Shown here piece by piece: positions 52,322 through 63,239 of a stretch of 64,000 bases of DNA (its first letter is position 1; every line of letters begins with the position of its first letter). The notes under the pieces were generated by a model, which saw only the letters and a list, made by a program, of their open reading frames with translations, was not told the DNA's origin and did no database searches. Made by a program: the position numbers and the translations under genes. The DNA is taken from the NCBI GenBank assembly GCA_024364735.1, contig JAGFNQ010000290.1:84997-148996 (forward strand), written 5' to 3'. The stretch is from Boesenbergia rotunda (taxonomy: Eukaryota > Streptophyta > Magnoliopsida > Zingiberales > Zingiberaceae).

Positions 52322-55142
52322 AGGAGCTAGAGGTGGATGGTTTGGACATGAACGTAGCTATCTACCCAACTTAAGGGGAGTTCACTTTCTCTACACTTAC
52401 ATTTCATTGTACATATCATTTTCATGGTTCTAGGAATAAATTTTTCTCTTTTTGAAGTAAGTAGTTGATAATAAATTCTTAGGCAACATAGGATGAATAA
52501 ATAGACTTTGTAAATACCATGTTATTTCTTTTAGCACTTTTGCTCTTAATGAATAAATGTATCCCTCTAGGTTATCTCCATAGCATTTTAGAGTCTTTTA
52601 AAAATAAATTAAATTTGGTTGTCGAAACTTAGGGTTTGAGCTCATGGATGAAATCTTGGATGCTTGAGTACTACTTTACTTTAGATTCTTAATTGGGGAC
52701 TTGAGATGAATTATTTTGCCTAGTGAGAATTAGCCTTATATTTGTGACACACATATGTTATTGAACTCTAGAACTTGCTTAGGTTCTTTCAAAACCATAT
52801 TTCAATGATTGGATCACATTTATAGAGATAAATCATTTTGCTTCTCATCTCATATCAATTTTCGTAAATTTCCCTTGTATCACTTCATTTTTCTCACTTT
52901 CCCTACCTAATCTCACTTTTTCTATGGATTTGTTTGCTTGGGATGTTTTCTTGATGCTACTTTGCCCGAGACGGACAAAGATTTAAGTGTGGGGGAGGTG
53001 ACTAATGTTTTGGAGTGGTTTTGTATCAAGGAGGCATTTTGTGTCAAAAAGAAAAATTTTGTGTTAAGTTGAGTTCGGCTGAGAAGCAAAAGAATTTGCA
53101 AAGAAGGAAAAAATTTGCAAGGAGAAAAGCTGTGCCAAGGTCTTAAATGGCACGTAATAGCAGAATTACAGCTATACTTTGGCTGTAAAATCAGAAACAT
53201 TGTGAGAAATATGGAATGCAGCTGCGCAAGGTTTGCTAGCAATTGAAGAAAACAGTGAGTATCAAACACATTAATAGAAAAAAATCAGTGAGAGTGCTAG
53301 AACTAAGGATGTGTCTCAATGGAGCAGTTTCGGCACAGATGGTATCAATCTCAAACTGAATTTTGATTTTGGAAATCAGTGATGCAGTGCCGAAATCAAG
53401 TGGAGCACTTATGAAGAAAATTCAGAAATCAAGAAAGGATATGGCACGCAAATGGCACAAAATCTGAGCCAAAATGAAGAAAGCTGAGCTGCTGAAATTG
53501 TAGGCTGAAATGAGACAAGATGAATTGATATTGTTATTCCGAATTGCAGCTGTATAGATCAGTGATTTGAGTGCAGCTAAACTAATCTGGATTGAGTTGT
53601 AGAGAATTGCTGACCAGAAATCAGAAGTTCAGAAAAGGGCAGCAGGTTAGCTGAATTAAAGTGCAGAAACCATTAAATGGAGGAAGAGCATTTGATAGCT
53701 GAGTTTTTGGGGAATCTTGGAACATTAAACCTGATCGAATGGAAGCTGAGAAGTTTCTGTGAACAACTGGTTTCTGTGAACTCAAAAGAAAAAAAAATTA
53801 AAAGAAATCTATGTGTCAAGTTGAGTTGCAAGAAAGGGAAGTAGTTAAAGAGGAAACCAATTGTTGCAAGCTGAGAGAAAAACGGGAATCTGAGACAGTT
53901 GACTTGGAGTTGTTGAATGTTACAAGCTGAGTTCGAAGATAGCTGCAAGATGCTGAGATCAGTGAAGAAGTGTTGCTGAACATGTATTGGGAAAATTCTG
54001 AATTGAAATACGAGAAGGACTTAAATTGTGTTTCCACTTAAATAGTTTGTATCAACCTGGGTCTGAAATTGGTTTTCAAGGGCTGTGAATCAAGGAATGA
54101 AGCACACAAATGTGTCACAAAGTGTTGAGAGCAACCACTGGTGGTCAAAACAGAAAAAAAACAAGTGGTTGCCAGGAATTTTCAGATTAAAACAGAGAGA
54201 AAATTTTTTCTTGGCAGTGAGTTGCAATGGCCGGAACTTAAATTGAAGTGCAGGGACTGAATTCACTACTATGTGATGCTAACTGTTGTTAAGGAATCAA
54301 AGAGTTTTGCAAGGTCTGAATGCAATGCCATGGAGCTGAAAGTTCGAAAAAAAAGAGGAAAGAAAGAAACAAAGTGGCACAAAAAGTGAGTGTTGGCACC
54401 ATGAAACTAGTGGAGAGATCATTGGAAACATCCACTCCGGATCAAAGCCTTGCTCCATTTCATTTCTGATTTTACTAGAAGAGAAAGAAAGCAGCTGATA
54501 TAAAAGAAATTTATTTCGGCAGTTCTAAAAAAAAAAGAAGAGAACAAGGAAAAAGAAGGAAGCAAGGTTGGCACAAAAGGGCAAACTTGGCACATTGAGA
54601 CTAATAGGGTTTTCTTCACCCACATCAAAGGCATTGTTCAAATTCTTACTCCACCACTCAGATCTGATTTGAAGAGAAGCAAAGTGCATTGGAAACAATC
54701 TTGAGCAACCAAGTCTCCCACTTCATCAAATTATCTATTTTCTTGGATTTTACTCAATTTCTTACCATTTTCTATGTCTTTTACTTGTTTTTATAGATGT
54801 TGATCCTAATCATGAATAATGGTGGAGAGTAGATAACAATCAAGCCTATGGTAGTGCAAAAAGCATGTGTGTTTGAGTGAGCTCCACTTCCATCATTAAC
54901 TTAGAACATAAGGAGAGAGCCACCAAAACTTCCATTGAAAGACTTAGTGAGTTAAATTCATCTTAATGACTCATGAAGGATGAAAAGGCTAAGTTGTTGA
55001 TTTAAGGACGAGATACTAATCCTAGAGCTTAGATATTTGGGAATTGACGACCCTAGGTAATTTTTTTTCATTTGTTTCTAATTATGCTTGAGAAAATCTA
55101 AGGGATACATACTTAGTAGTTTCGCGAGACGCTCAAGCTTAA
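52322..55142 (+). other. Noncoding 3' region of Athila-like element (env position)
   Basis: 2.8 kb between integrase and polypurine tract without a supportable gene. A first polypurine-like tract, AGTGTGGGGGAGGTGA, lies at 52986-53001, 2.1 kb upstream of the real one. The middle (53-54.6 kb) is rich in GGCACA/GAAATC words. Other Athila elements carry an env-like gene here; I cannot identify one. Confidence 0.65.
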
Positions 55143-55153
55143 GTGTGGGGGAG
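55143..55153 (+). other. Polypurine tract of Athila-like element
   Basis: GTGTGGGGGAG directly before the 3' LTR start TGATAAGTGC. Confidence 0.88.
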
Positions 55154-55154
55154 T

Positions 55155-57666
55155 TGATAAGTGCTATTTTGTTAATTTTTTAGTTGCTAAAATCTAAGTT
55201 TGACCCATATTTTACTTGCTTAATTGCGAATTTACCCTAGGTTCTAGGACTTGCTTTTATTTTGGACTTAATTGCAAATATGTACACATTTGAATTATTT
55301 GGCCACTAAATTTTTGATCTATTTTTGTAGGCATGAAAGGATCATGGAACTAGGGCATACTGGGTCGAACTTGAGTCAGAAGAAGACCCGGATCGAGTTA
55401 TCAAGCTTCGAATTAATCTGGGCCGTCCGATTCAAAAGCGGCTAGATCTAAGCTATCTGGGACCATCTGAGGCAATCCGAGCTAGGGTTAGGGTTAATCA
55501 AGCACTCTGATCCAGATCTGAAGGTTTCATCCAATTCAGAGATCATTCGACCGTTGGATCGAGCTCAGAGGGTTCTAGACTGTCCATTCAAAGATTAGGT
55601 TGATCTTGACCATCCGTTGTAAATCTGGAGGATCCGAGCTACCCCGAGGCAAATCCAGACCCTTGATCAACATCATCAAAGTTTGGATCAGATCGGATGA
55701 AGATCAACCGTTGGATTTTCTCAAATCAATCTGAGTCGTCCGTTGTCAAGTACTTAATCAAAATTTCCTCAGCTTTCTTCCTCGTCGCGTCTTCGCCGCA
55801 ACAGTGCTGTGTTCTTCATTCTTCTTCGTTTTTCTTGCAAATTCCCTTAGTGGAAGGCGTGACCACCTCAACCTAGACCTTGGATCAAGATCTGAATCAT
55901 TGGGGGATAGTTTCCTTGGAGATTTCAGCTCAAATTGCGCCGGAACAGGGCTGTTTGAGGGTTTCGGTAGTTCTTCAATCAAATCGCTTGAATCTCATCC
56001 GCGAGCCACTTGCGATCGTCTGAGCCGTCTGTAGGGGTCCTCAGGTGAGCTCAGATGATCCTCAATTCATCATCGCAATCCCATCCATTGAGATAGAGGA
56101 GATTGGATTGGAAAATTCCAACTGAGTGCAGAGTGAGCAGAAATCGATCAATTGAGTTGTTCTCCAGTGATTTGCGGAGCTGAAGGGGTTCTTGGTTTGC
56201 CCTTGCGTGACGAACAAGGAGGTTTTGAGCTCGGGAAAGGATTGAGGATTAGTCTTTTTAGTTAAATTTCAATTTTAGCTGTAGTTTTAATTTCTGCCGC
56301 AATTTCTGTTTCTGAAATTCTGTTTCAGCTGCTGTAATTTACGTTTCTGAATTGTTTTGCTCAAATTAGGTTTTAGTTCTGCAAGTAAATTAGCTAGGTG
56401 TCTTGTTCAGTTATCAATTGAATTCCATTCCAGTTATTTCCTATTTTGTTCTTGCGTATCAAGTTTGTAGTTGCGTGCCAACTTCCATTTTTGCATTTCT
56501 GATTAATCTGCTTGTGTATCAGTTTCTGATTTTGTTCTTGCGTATCAGACCTTGCTTGGGTTCTGAATTTTGTATCCCACGAGTCTTAGTTCTTCTTTTG
56601 AAGTTCCATGGTAGCTTGTTCCAATTGCATAACACTTTCTATCAATTCCTGCATTAAGCTCCAGCTTGCGTATCAGTTGTAGTTTAGCATGTTCAGGTTG
56701 TCCTTTCTGAAATTTTTGCCAAGTAACCATTAGCTCTTCTTAAGCTTTTCTGAATTTAGATTAGTGATTCAATTTCAGCTTGCATCTGTTAGTTCTTCAC
56801 TTAATTAGTTACTGCATTTCTGCATTTAGTTTATAAAGCATTTCATTTCATTTCTGCATTCAAATCTCTCTGCATATAAGATTGGGCTCAGAATTCTTGC
56901 CTAGCATTCATTTGTTTCTGCATTAATTGCTTCTGAATTTTGCAATTGATTTGTTTGTTTCAATTCCATCTTCTTTACATCAGTTTATAGTGTTGCATTA
57001 GCATCATCGTTAGCACACCAGTTTTCCTTGTTGCTTGCCAAGTTGCTGAAAATCTGCCCTGTTCTGCATTTCTGTTTCCATTCATTTCTGATTAGTACTT
57101 CATCATTAGCTTGTTTTTCGAGTTGAATTGAGTAGTATCAAGTCGGAATTGCCAGTTATCAGTTCTGCATTTAGCATCCACTTTTGGCACATAAGTTTCT
57201 TCCTCTTGTATCAAGTTTGTTTTGTTTTCTTCACTTTGTATCAAGATAAGTTTCGGCATTAGTATCAACCGAAAATTTCAGCCTTGTTTTAATTCTTTTG
57301 CTTAGCATTTGATTTGCAATTAAAATCAGATTTGTTTCCAAAATTTAGTTAAGTTTCCTTGGTTGATTCGGTTTCCCATTGATCAAGTTATCAATTGCTA
57401 TCGCTTGTTTAGTTTAGTTTCCTTTATTTTTATTGCGATTTCATTTCAGATTGCAACCCAAAACCCAGATTTCATTTGAAACCCAAAAATATCAATGACA
57501 CATAAACCCAAGCACGAATTGAACAACCTCAACTAGCCCTAGGAAAAATACGACCTGTGGCCCCTTTACTACGCTTTTATTCTTTGATTGCAAAAAGGGT
57601 TTCCAGCTTACACATATTTAAATTTTGAGACCCACACTTTTGTGACAGCCTCTTTTGGGTCCATCA
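55155..57666 (+). repeat. 3' LTR of Athila-like element
   Basis: 2512 bp, starts TGATAAGTGCTATTTTG and ends GGGTCCATCA. It is 171 bp longer than the 5' LTR and clearly diverged from it. Confidence 0.9.
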
Positions 57667-58313
57667 CGGGACAGGTGGGACAGGTGCTTTTTTGGGACAG
57701 AAGATTCCAATTGGTGTTTATATAGGGAAGCTACTAGCGAATTCCGTCTTATATGGAATTTATTTTTGATGTTGTCCTCTGCGCTTGGGTCTCTCTCTTC
57801 CCTCCTTTTCCGCTGCTTCGTCCGCTTCCCGGTCAAAACTTACATCTTGCATATCAACACATATCAACGAGCATTGGCGTGGTCAACATCACCCCTCCAA
57901 TGGTCAATTCAGCAATGAACTGAGAGTTAGAGCTCACGAGTTCGTGAGACAAAGACGATAATTGAGATAGTGCGAGAGAAAAGAAAAAATTTTGTATGTA
58001 AGAGAACTATTTCATCGCTTACCTTCACTCACCCTTTTATATATATATTAAGAAAAATAATATCTATATATCAACAAAAACATATAAAACCCAATAATAC
58101 TACCTCATCACGCGTGGGCGTCAACTAGATCAAATAAGATATTCATGTGGTACCGTCAGATGGGTTGGTGTATGCATAGAAACACCAACCTACATCCCTA
58201 TGGAACACAATCACTCACACAACAAAGTCACAGACATGATCACAATACATATCAATCTCTATCCGTGCATATGTCATTGCCCTCACGACTCCATCGGCTC
58301 ATAGCTGTCCCAT
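57667..58313. other. Intergenic DNA right of the Athila-like element
   Basis: Not related to Tat-B gag, so it is not the continuation of the left flank. A short hairpin with arms GGTTGGTGT and ACACCAACC lies at about 58161-58190. No supported coding region. Confidence 0.6.
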
Positions 58314-58843
58314 TAGGGATGATAATTTTCTTCCAACCCAATAGAGAATCTGACATTTGACTCGAATAAAGGAGGATATGAATGAAATTTTTAGACCCGA
58401 TTAGAGTAATCGAGTATTTGAGTATGAATATTTTCGGGTATTAGTAAAGAGGCGGATGTGGTAAAATCTTACCCATATCCTACTCGATATTAGGAAAGAA
58501 AAAACTTTAACCTGCTTCCGCCTTGGAAAAAAAACTTAATTTGTCTCTTTATCCGATCACTAACGCCTATCTTATCTTTATTTTCACGAAAATATTCATC
58601 GTATCGAAGGAGCGTAAGACGAGGAAGAGCAGACAAATATATTGAAATAATTTATTTTTTTATAAAAAAGAGAATGGTAGATAATAATAAGATGATGAGT
58701 AGAATATAAATGCCCGATCCTCCAATGGGTATAGGGATGAATATGAAAATTAAATATCTGATGTGTATGAGGATGACTATAATAAATAGAAATGAATACA
58801 AAAGATATGAAATTCTATTCAAATTCTACCCATTATCATCCTA
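58314..58843. mobile_element. hAT-type MITE (about 530 bp)
   Basis: Terminal inverted repeats are TAGGGATGATAAT (58314-58326) and ATTATCATCCTA (58832-58843). The interior is full of CGGGTATTAG / ACCCATATCCTACTCG words typical of the abundant plant hAT MITEs that start GGGATGRYAAT. No transposase. No 8-bp target duplication is seen, perhaps because the right flank was rearranged. Confidence 0.6.
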
Positions 58844-59680
58844 TGTTTCACCTTTCTTGCATAACTCTTAGCAGCGTTCTAGTGTCACTTTATATGCTTC
58901 CAACAAATGACAATCCCCTTCAGGGGTGACTTGAACATGATCAGAAGTGCCCAATATTTCTCAAAGTCCGGTCCTCTACTCCGGGCATTGATCCTAAGGA
59001 ACTCGATGACCCATCCACGCTCTGACCGTTCATCCCTTCTCCATCGACAATTAAATATCTGATGTGTATGAAGATGAGCATGAGGATGACTATAATAAAT
59101 AGAAATAAATACAAAAGATATGAAATTCTATCTAAATCCTACCCATTGTCATCCTATGTTTCACTTCCTTGCATAACTCTTGGCAGTGTTCTAGTGTCAC
59201 TCTGTATTCTTCCAACAAATGATAATCCCCTTCAGAGGTGGCTTGAACATGATCAGAAGTGCCCAATATTCCTCCAAGTCTGGTCCTCTACTCCGGGCAT
59301 TGATCCTAAGGAACTCGATGACCCATCCACGCTTTGACCGTTCATCCCCTTCTCCATGAAAATTAAATACCTGATGTGTATGAAGATGAGTATGAGGATG
59401 ACTATAATAAATAGAAATGGATATAAAAGATATGAAATTCTATCCAAATCCTACTCATTGTCATCCTATGGTTCACCTTCCTTGCATAACTCTTGGCAGC
59501 ATTCCAGTGTCACTCTGTATGCTTCCAACAAATGACAATCCCCTTCAGGGGTGGCTTGAACATGATCAGAAGTGCCCAATATTCCTCCAAGTATGGTCTT
59601 CTACTTTGGGCATTGATCCTAAGGAACTCGATGACCCATCCACGCTCTGATCGTTCATCCCCTTCTCCATTGACCTAGGA
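58740..59680. repeat. Tandem array, unit about 300-315 bp, three copies
   Basis: Copies begin near 58745, 59045 and 59360 (ATGTGTATGARGATGA and ACTATAATAAATAG). The first 100 bp of each unit is the right end of the MITE, including TCATCCTATG. The remaining 200 bp (AACAAATGACAATCCCCTTCAGG, GGCATTGATCCTAAGGAACTC) is non-MITE sequence. On the minus strand each unit has a short coding-like stretch (LLEAYRVTLERCQELCK), which may come from a host exon. Confidence 0.85.
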
Positions 59681-59779
59681 CATCTTCGGCGGCAGAGGTT
59701 AACGATTCAATGATTTTGGCGATTAGATCCATACTTGTCATCATCCCAAGCACCCCTATTTCTAACTCCCAGCCGTTGT

Positions 59780-59910
59780 CCCCACTTTCACCCCCTTCGT
59801 TTAGCCACCACAGCTGAATTAGTCATCACCGTCGGCCAGCTCCGCCCCAACGAGTTGCCCCTTCCTCCATATGTGGCTCCATGGTCTTCTATCAACAGGG
59901 AGCTCCGGTG
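59780..59910 (+). other. Exon-like scrap before a CACTA end
   Basis: A short open stretch with TAELVITVGQ, then RPNELPLPPYVAPW and SINRELR, followed by a splice-donor-like GGTGAGTG. The CACTA terminus begins at once afterwards. Composition suggests host coding origin, but I cannot name a gene. Confidence 0.25.
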
Positions 59911-59915
59911 AGTGA

Positions 59916-60240
59916 CACTACAACAAATATGACTTTTCGCAACACATCATCAACAACGTATGATTAGAGCACGTCGTTAATAATAGCTTTTATGGCGCGC
60001 CTAATTATGTGAGTTGTGGTTAGTATAATGTTTATACAAAAAATGATGTGCAGAAAAAGTACATTGTCAATAATTTTTTCTATTGCATGTAGAGCGCGCT
60101 GTTAAAATTTAATATTAATAACATGTGGAGCACACTGTTAATATTTATTATACATATAAATGGTGGCATAAAAAAATAAACGCTCTCAATAAATATTATT
60201 TACGATATATAAAATACGCTTACGCGCCGTTAATCATTTT
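59916..60240. mobile_element. CACTA-type terminus with subterminal repeats
   Basis: It starts CACTACAACAAATATG. About six degenerate copies of a subterminal word of the type GAGCRCRCYGTTAAT follow (59963-60235). The matching right end (TAGTG) was not found, so this is a fragment or an element whose other end is lost. Confidence 0.6.
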
Positions 60241-60776
60241 TATTTTTTTTAATTTTAAATCCCTATAACCTTTGCTTGCACCTGAACCAGCCGAATTCTT
60301 TTTGCCAAACCCTTAGCCAAACTTCTTTACGCCGCAATCCCTGAAACCTCAGCTCACACTTCCTCTACACTTGAAAAATTTCGCCAAGAACCTTAAAACT
60401 TCCTCTCCGTTGAAACCCTTCCTCTCTGCCGAAACCCTCCGCGCTATGCCTCCGTGCTTCGCCTTCATCGCTATTACGATCCTCCTTTCTCGCTCCTCTC
60501 ATCACTATCCTCATGGATCTCTTCCGCGGCCCTGGGGTCACGCCGATTCGGTCCATCAAGGAAGGGCTAAAGGTGATCATCCTCCTCGTTCTCTACCCGC
60601 TCAACCGCGCCACCCTTATCTCTGTGGTGTTGGACCGTAATGGCAGTGACAGACCAGGTGGTGGAGTGCAACGAGGTGAATCATTCGCAGTATGTAGTTT
60701 TTTTATATAGTTGGATACTTAATGCTGATATTTCTCTCACTAGGTAAGTTCATTGTTAGCTACATACCCATATGTA
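60241..60776 (+). other. Possible host gene fragment
   Basis: GC rises sharply at 60400-60680. An open frame 60513-60710 (MDLFRGPGVTPIRSIKEGLK, then VIILLVLYPLNRATLISVVL) includes a hydrophobic helix. No family recognised. It could be a captured or decayed exon. Confidence 0.25.
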
Positions 60777-60796
60777 GGAGAACGAGTACTATCGTG

Positions 60797-61010
60797 GTAA
60801 AAGACGATTCACTCACTCCCAATGTCCCTGTCAGCTCGCCCTAAAACCAACACGAAGAAAATAAATCACGATGACTGAAAAAACTAGTGCGCAGTGGGAA
60901 GAGATATATAGGGACCAAGGAATTACTCCTTAACTGCCCTAAGGTTCGAACCCATGCTCTCAAATGCTAAGCTTCTACGCATTAACCACTCCAGTTAAAT
61001 CCGTAGGGGC
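60797..61010 (-). mobile_element. tRNA-derived SINE with 20-bp target duplication
   Basis: It is flanked by identical 20-bp repeats at 60777-60796 and 61011-61030 (GGAGAACGAGTACTATCGTG). In minus orientation the head starts GCCCCTACGGATTTAACTGG and carries an A-box-like TGGTTAATGCGTAG and a B box GGGTTCGAACC. The body is 214 bp, and the tail ends CGTCTTTTAC without a long A run. Transcription would be by RNA polymerase III, with mobilisation by a LINE. Confidence 0.82.
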
Positions 61011-61030
61011 GGAGAACGAGTACTATCGTG

Positions 61031-61918
61031 CATCTTCCTATGGAGAATGCTATGTCCCACCTAGTGCTTATGTTGCATTATCTGGTTTGACTGTTCAGTC
61101 ATCATTCCTTGGGGGTAATTCTATTAGCAAGAAATATATGTTGTTTGATAAGGGGAAGTAATCTGACAAAATCAGAATTCAGCCACTTATTATTAGATTA
61201 AATAGTTTTATATGGTATCTGCTGTCAATTTGCTTCAGCTTGGCTTGGACTACCCATTCTTTTAATTCCCAGGCGTGCTTTGAAAAATAGGAATTCAACT
61301 ACAAATTCAGCGAATTGGAAGATATAAAACTGCTGGGGACCAATTATCTTAGAAAATCATGTCACAGGAATTTTGTGAGATGCTTACAACTTTGCTTGAG
61401 AATATATATGAGAATGGTTAGAAACCATTTCTTCAACTCTAGGTGTTGCATCTTTTGAATTAAATCGTATAATTTCAAATTCAACACGTGTGCCTTTTAT
61501 AATCATGACTTTGCTTTGTTACAGGAAAGAGAAGGGAGTAAATTGTGGACTTCCTAAACTCAGGATCGAGTTTACCAAGTTGAGAGGCTTAAAGAAGAAG
61601 GTTATATAATAAACATATCATATGATGATGAGGTGCAAATTGTTGTTTGTTTCATGCGTCAGGAAAAAATGTAACATAAAAAATATTTCAATTTTTTTAG
61701 CCTTGTTTCATTATCAGAATCAATGTATTAATTTTGAATGCTATAAATTATATTTGTTCCCTTTATAGACTTAAAGTTCTGAGATCCTTCAATTTCTTGT
61801 CTTGAAATAAAGCTTGAAGATATATCCATGCATCTAGTTTGGGCTTCGAAGTACATCTTTTCAAAGATATAATAATGCATCTAGTTTGAGTGCATCTTTT
61901 TCTCCACTTTTATTTGGT
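61031..61918 (+). other. AT-rich region with possible decayed exons
   Basis: Coding-like pieces: EYYRASSYGECYVPPSAYVA (61020-61080, running to SKKYMLFDKGK, stop 61161) and, after a splice-acceptor-like TTGTTACAG near 61525, KEKGVNCGLPKLRIEF-like sequence in mixed frames. The first piece was split from its upstream part by the SINE. No family recognised; probably a host pseudogene. Confidence 0.25.
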
Positions 61919-62372
61919 CACTACAAAAATAATACCCAATAGCGACGGCAGAAATCCGTCGCTATTCCATCGCAAAATACTAATAGCGACGGAATAACGA
62001 CGAATTGAGAGCCATCGGGCGAGCACCTGTCGCAGTGCTGGATTAGCGACGCAGGGGAAAAAAGTCGTCGCTAATGTGATGTAACGACGGACATATAAGC
62101 CGTCACAATGCTATGTTAGCGACGGACATATAATCCCGTCGCAACAACCCGCTAAAAATGTGGTGACGTGTCCCCAAAGAATTTAGCGACAGACGGTCAA
62201 ATATCCGTCGCCAATCTTTTATTATAGCGACGGATTTGGTCAATATCCGTTGCTAATATATCGTAATAGCGACAGTTACAGTTAAAATCCGTCGGTAAAT
62301 TATCGTGATAGCGACGGAAAAGTCAATTTTCCGTCGCTATTTGCGACGGATTTTTAAAAAAATCCGTCGCAA
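61919..62372. repeat. Subterminal GCGACGG / CCGTCGC repeats of the CACTA element
   Basis: About 20 copies in both orientations, often as inverted pairs, such as AGCGACGGAAAA against TTTTCCGTCGCT (62311-62340) and GCGACGGATTTTT against AAAAATCCGTCGC. Subterminal repeats of this sort are transposase-binding sites in En/Spm elements. Confidence 0.9.
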
Positions 62373-63239
62373 AACCTGGGAAAATTTCACAGCCAATTGC
62401 TGTTTTACAACGTCCCATAGATACATCAATAATATAGACAAAATAATAATCCACTGATCCAACCACACAGCAAATAAGAGTAATTAATTTTACAACATCC
62501 ACACAAACATCAAACAAAAATAATTATTACAACATCCACACATTCAAACAAGAGTAAATATTTCACTATCCAATCCAAACTTTCATTTTCAAACTGAAAC
62601 TATCGAAACTTTCAAATAAGAGTAAGCATGTAAACTTTCATTTCCAATATCGAATCCAAACAAGAGTAATATCCAAATGTATACAACAAAAGAATGTAAA
62701 CATAAGCCAGAGTAACTTTCAAAAAACTATATACATCAAAAATCATAGTTTAGTAGAGAATCATTACGTACATGAATATCAGAGTGAATAATGGATGGAA
62801 AGGAATAACCTGCACAATAGAAGATAAAACAATAAGAAAGTAATAGAAGTAAGCAATAAGAAATAAAACAATAGAAGATAAAATAATAAGAAAACAATCC
62901 AATATAGAAAGAAATCTGAATTGATACCAATAAGAAATAACAAATGAATAATGCTAATGTAATAGAAGATAACTCTAATAGAAAAAAATTAACAAATAGA
63001 AGATAACTCTAACAATATAAAATATGTAAATGAAAAATAACAAATAAGAAACAATAAAGGAATAATATCCAATATTCATACCTTTCAAGCAAAAGAAGAA
63101 ATCTGAATTCAACTCTGATAATGTGGAATCTGTAAAAATAAATGAAGTAATAAGAAAACAATCATTATGAATATAATAACTTAATACATTGTTACTGAAA
63201 AAAATTAGAGAAAAAATAGATCATACCACTATAATATCT

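Larger units (their letters stand above)
43792..57666 (+). mobile_element. Athila-like Ty3/gypsy retrotransposon
   Basis: The LTRs are 43792-46132 and 55155-57666. The primer-binding site is TGGCGCCGTTGTCGGG (46140-46155), the polypurine tract is GTGTGGGGGAG (55143-55153), and the length is 13.9 kb. Gag with one CCHC knuckle and a huge Gln-rich tail, a protease with DLGAS and long LTRs fit the Athila lineage. An env-like gene, often present there, is not recognisable. Flanks do not match: CCGAC before and CGGGA after. The left flank is Tat-B gag, while the right flank is unrelated. Confidence 0.9.

Noticed and set aside
52922..54634. Minus-strand open frames as an env-like or other gene of the Athila element
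   Set aside because: They are short, on the wrong strand, of low complexity and without a signal peptide plus transmembrane layout. An Athila env should be on the plus strand.
43792..57666. An endogenous pararetrovirus or other virus of plants
   Set aside because: Domain order, LTRs, primer-binding site and polypurine tract are those of an Athila-like gypsy retrotransposon. No movement protein or viral coat signature is seen.
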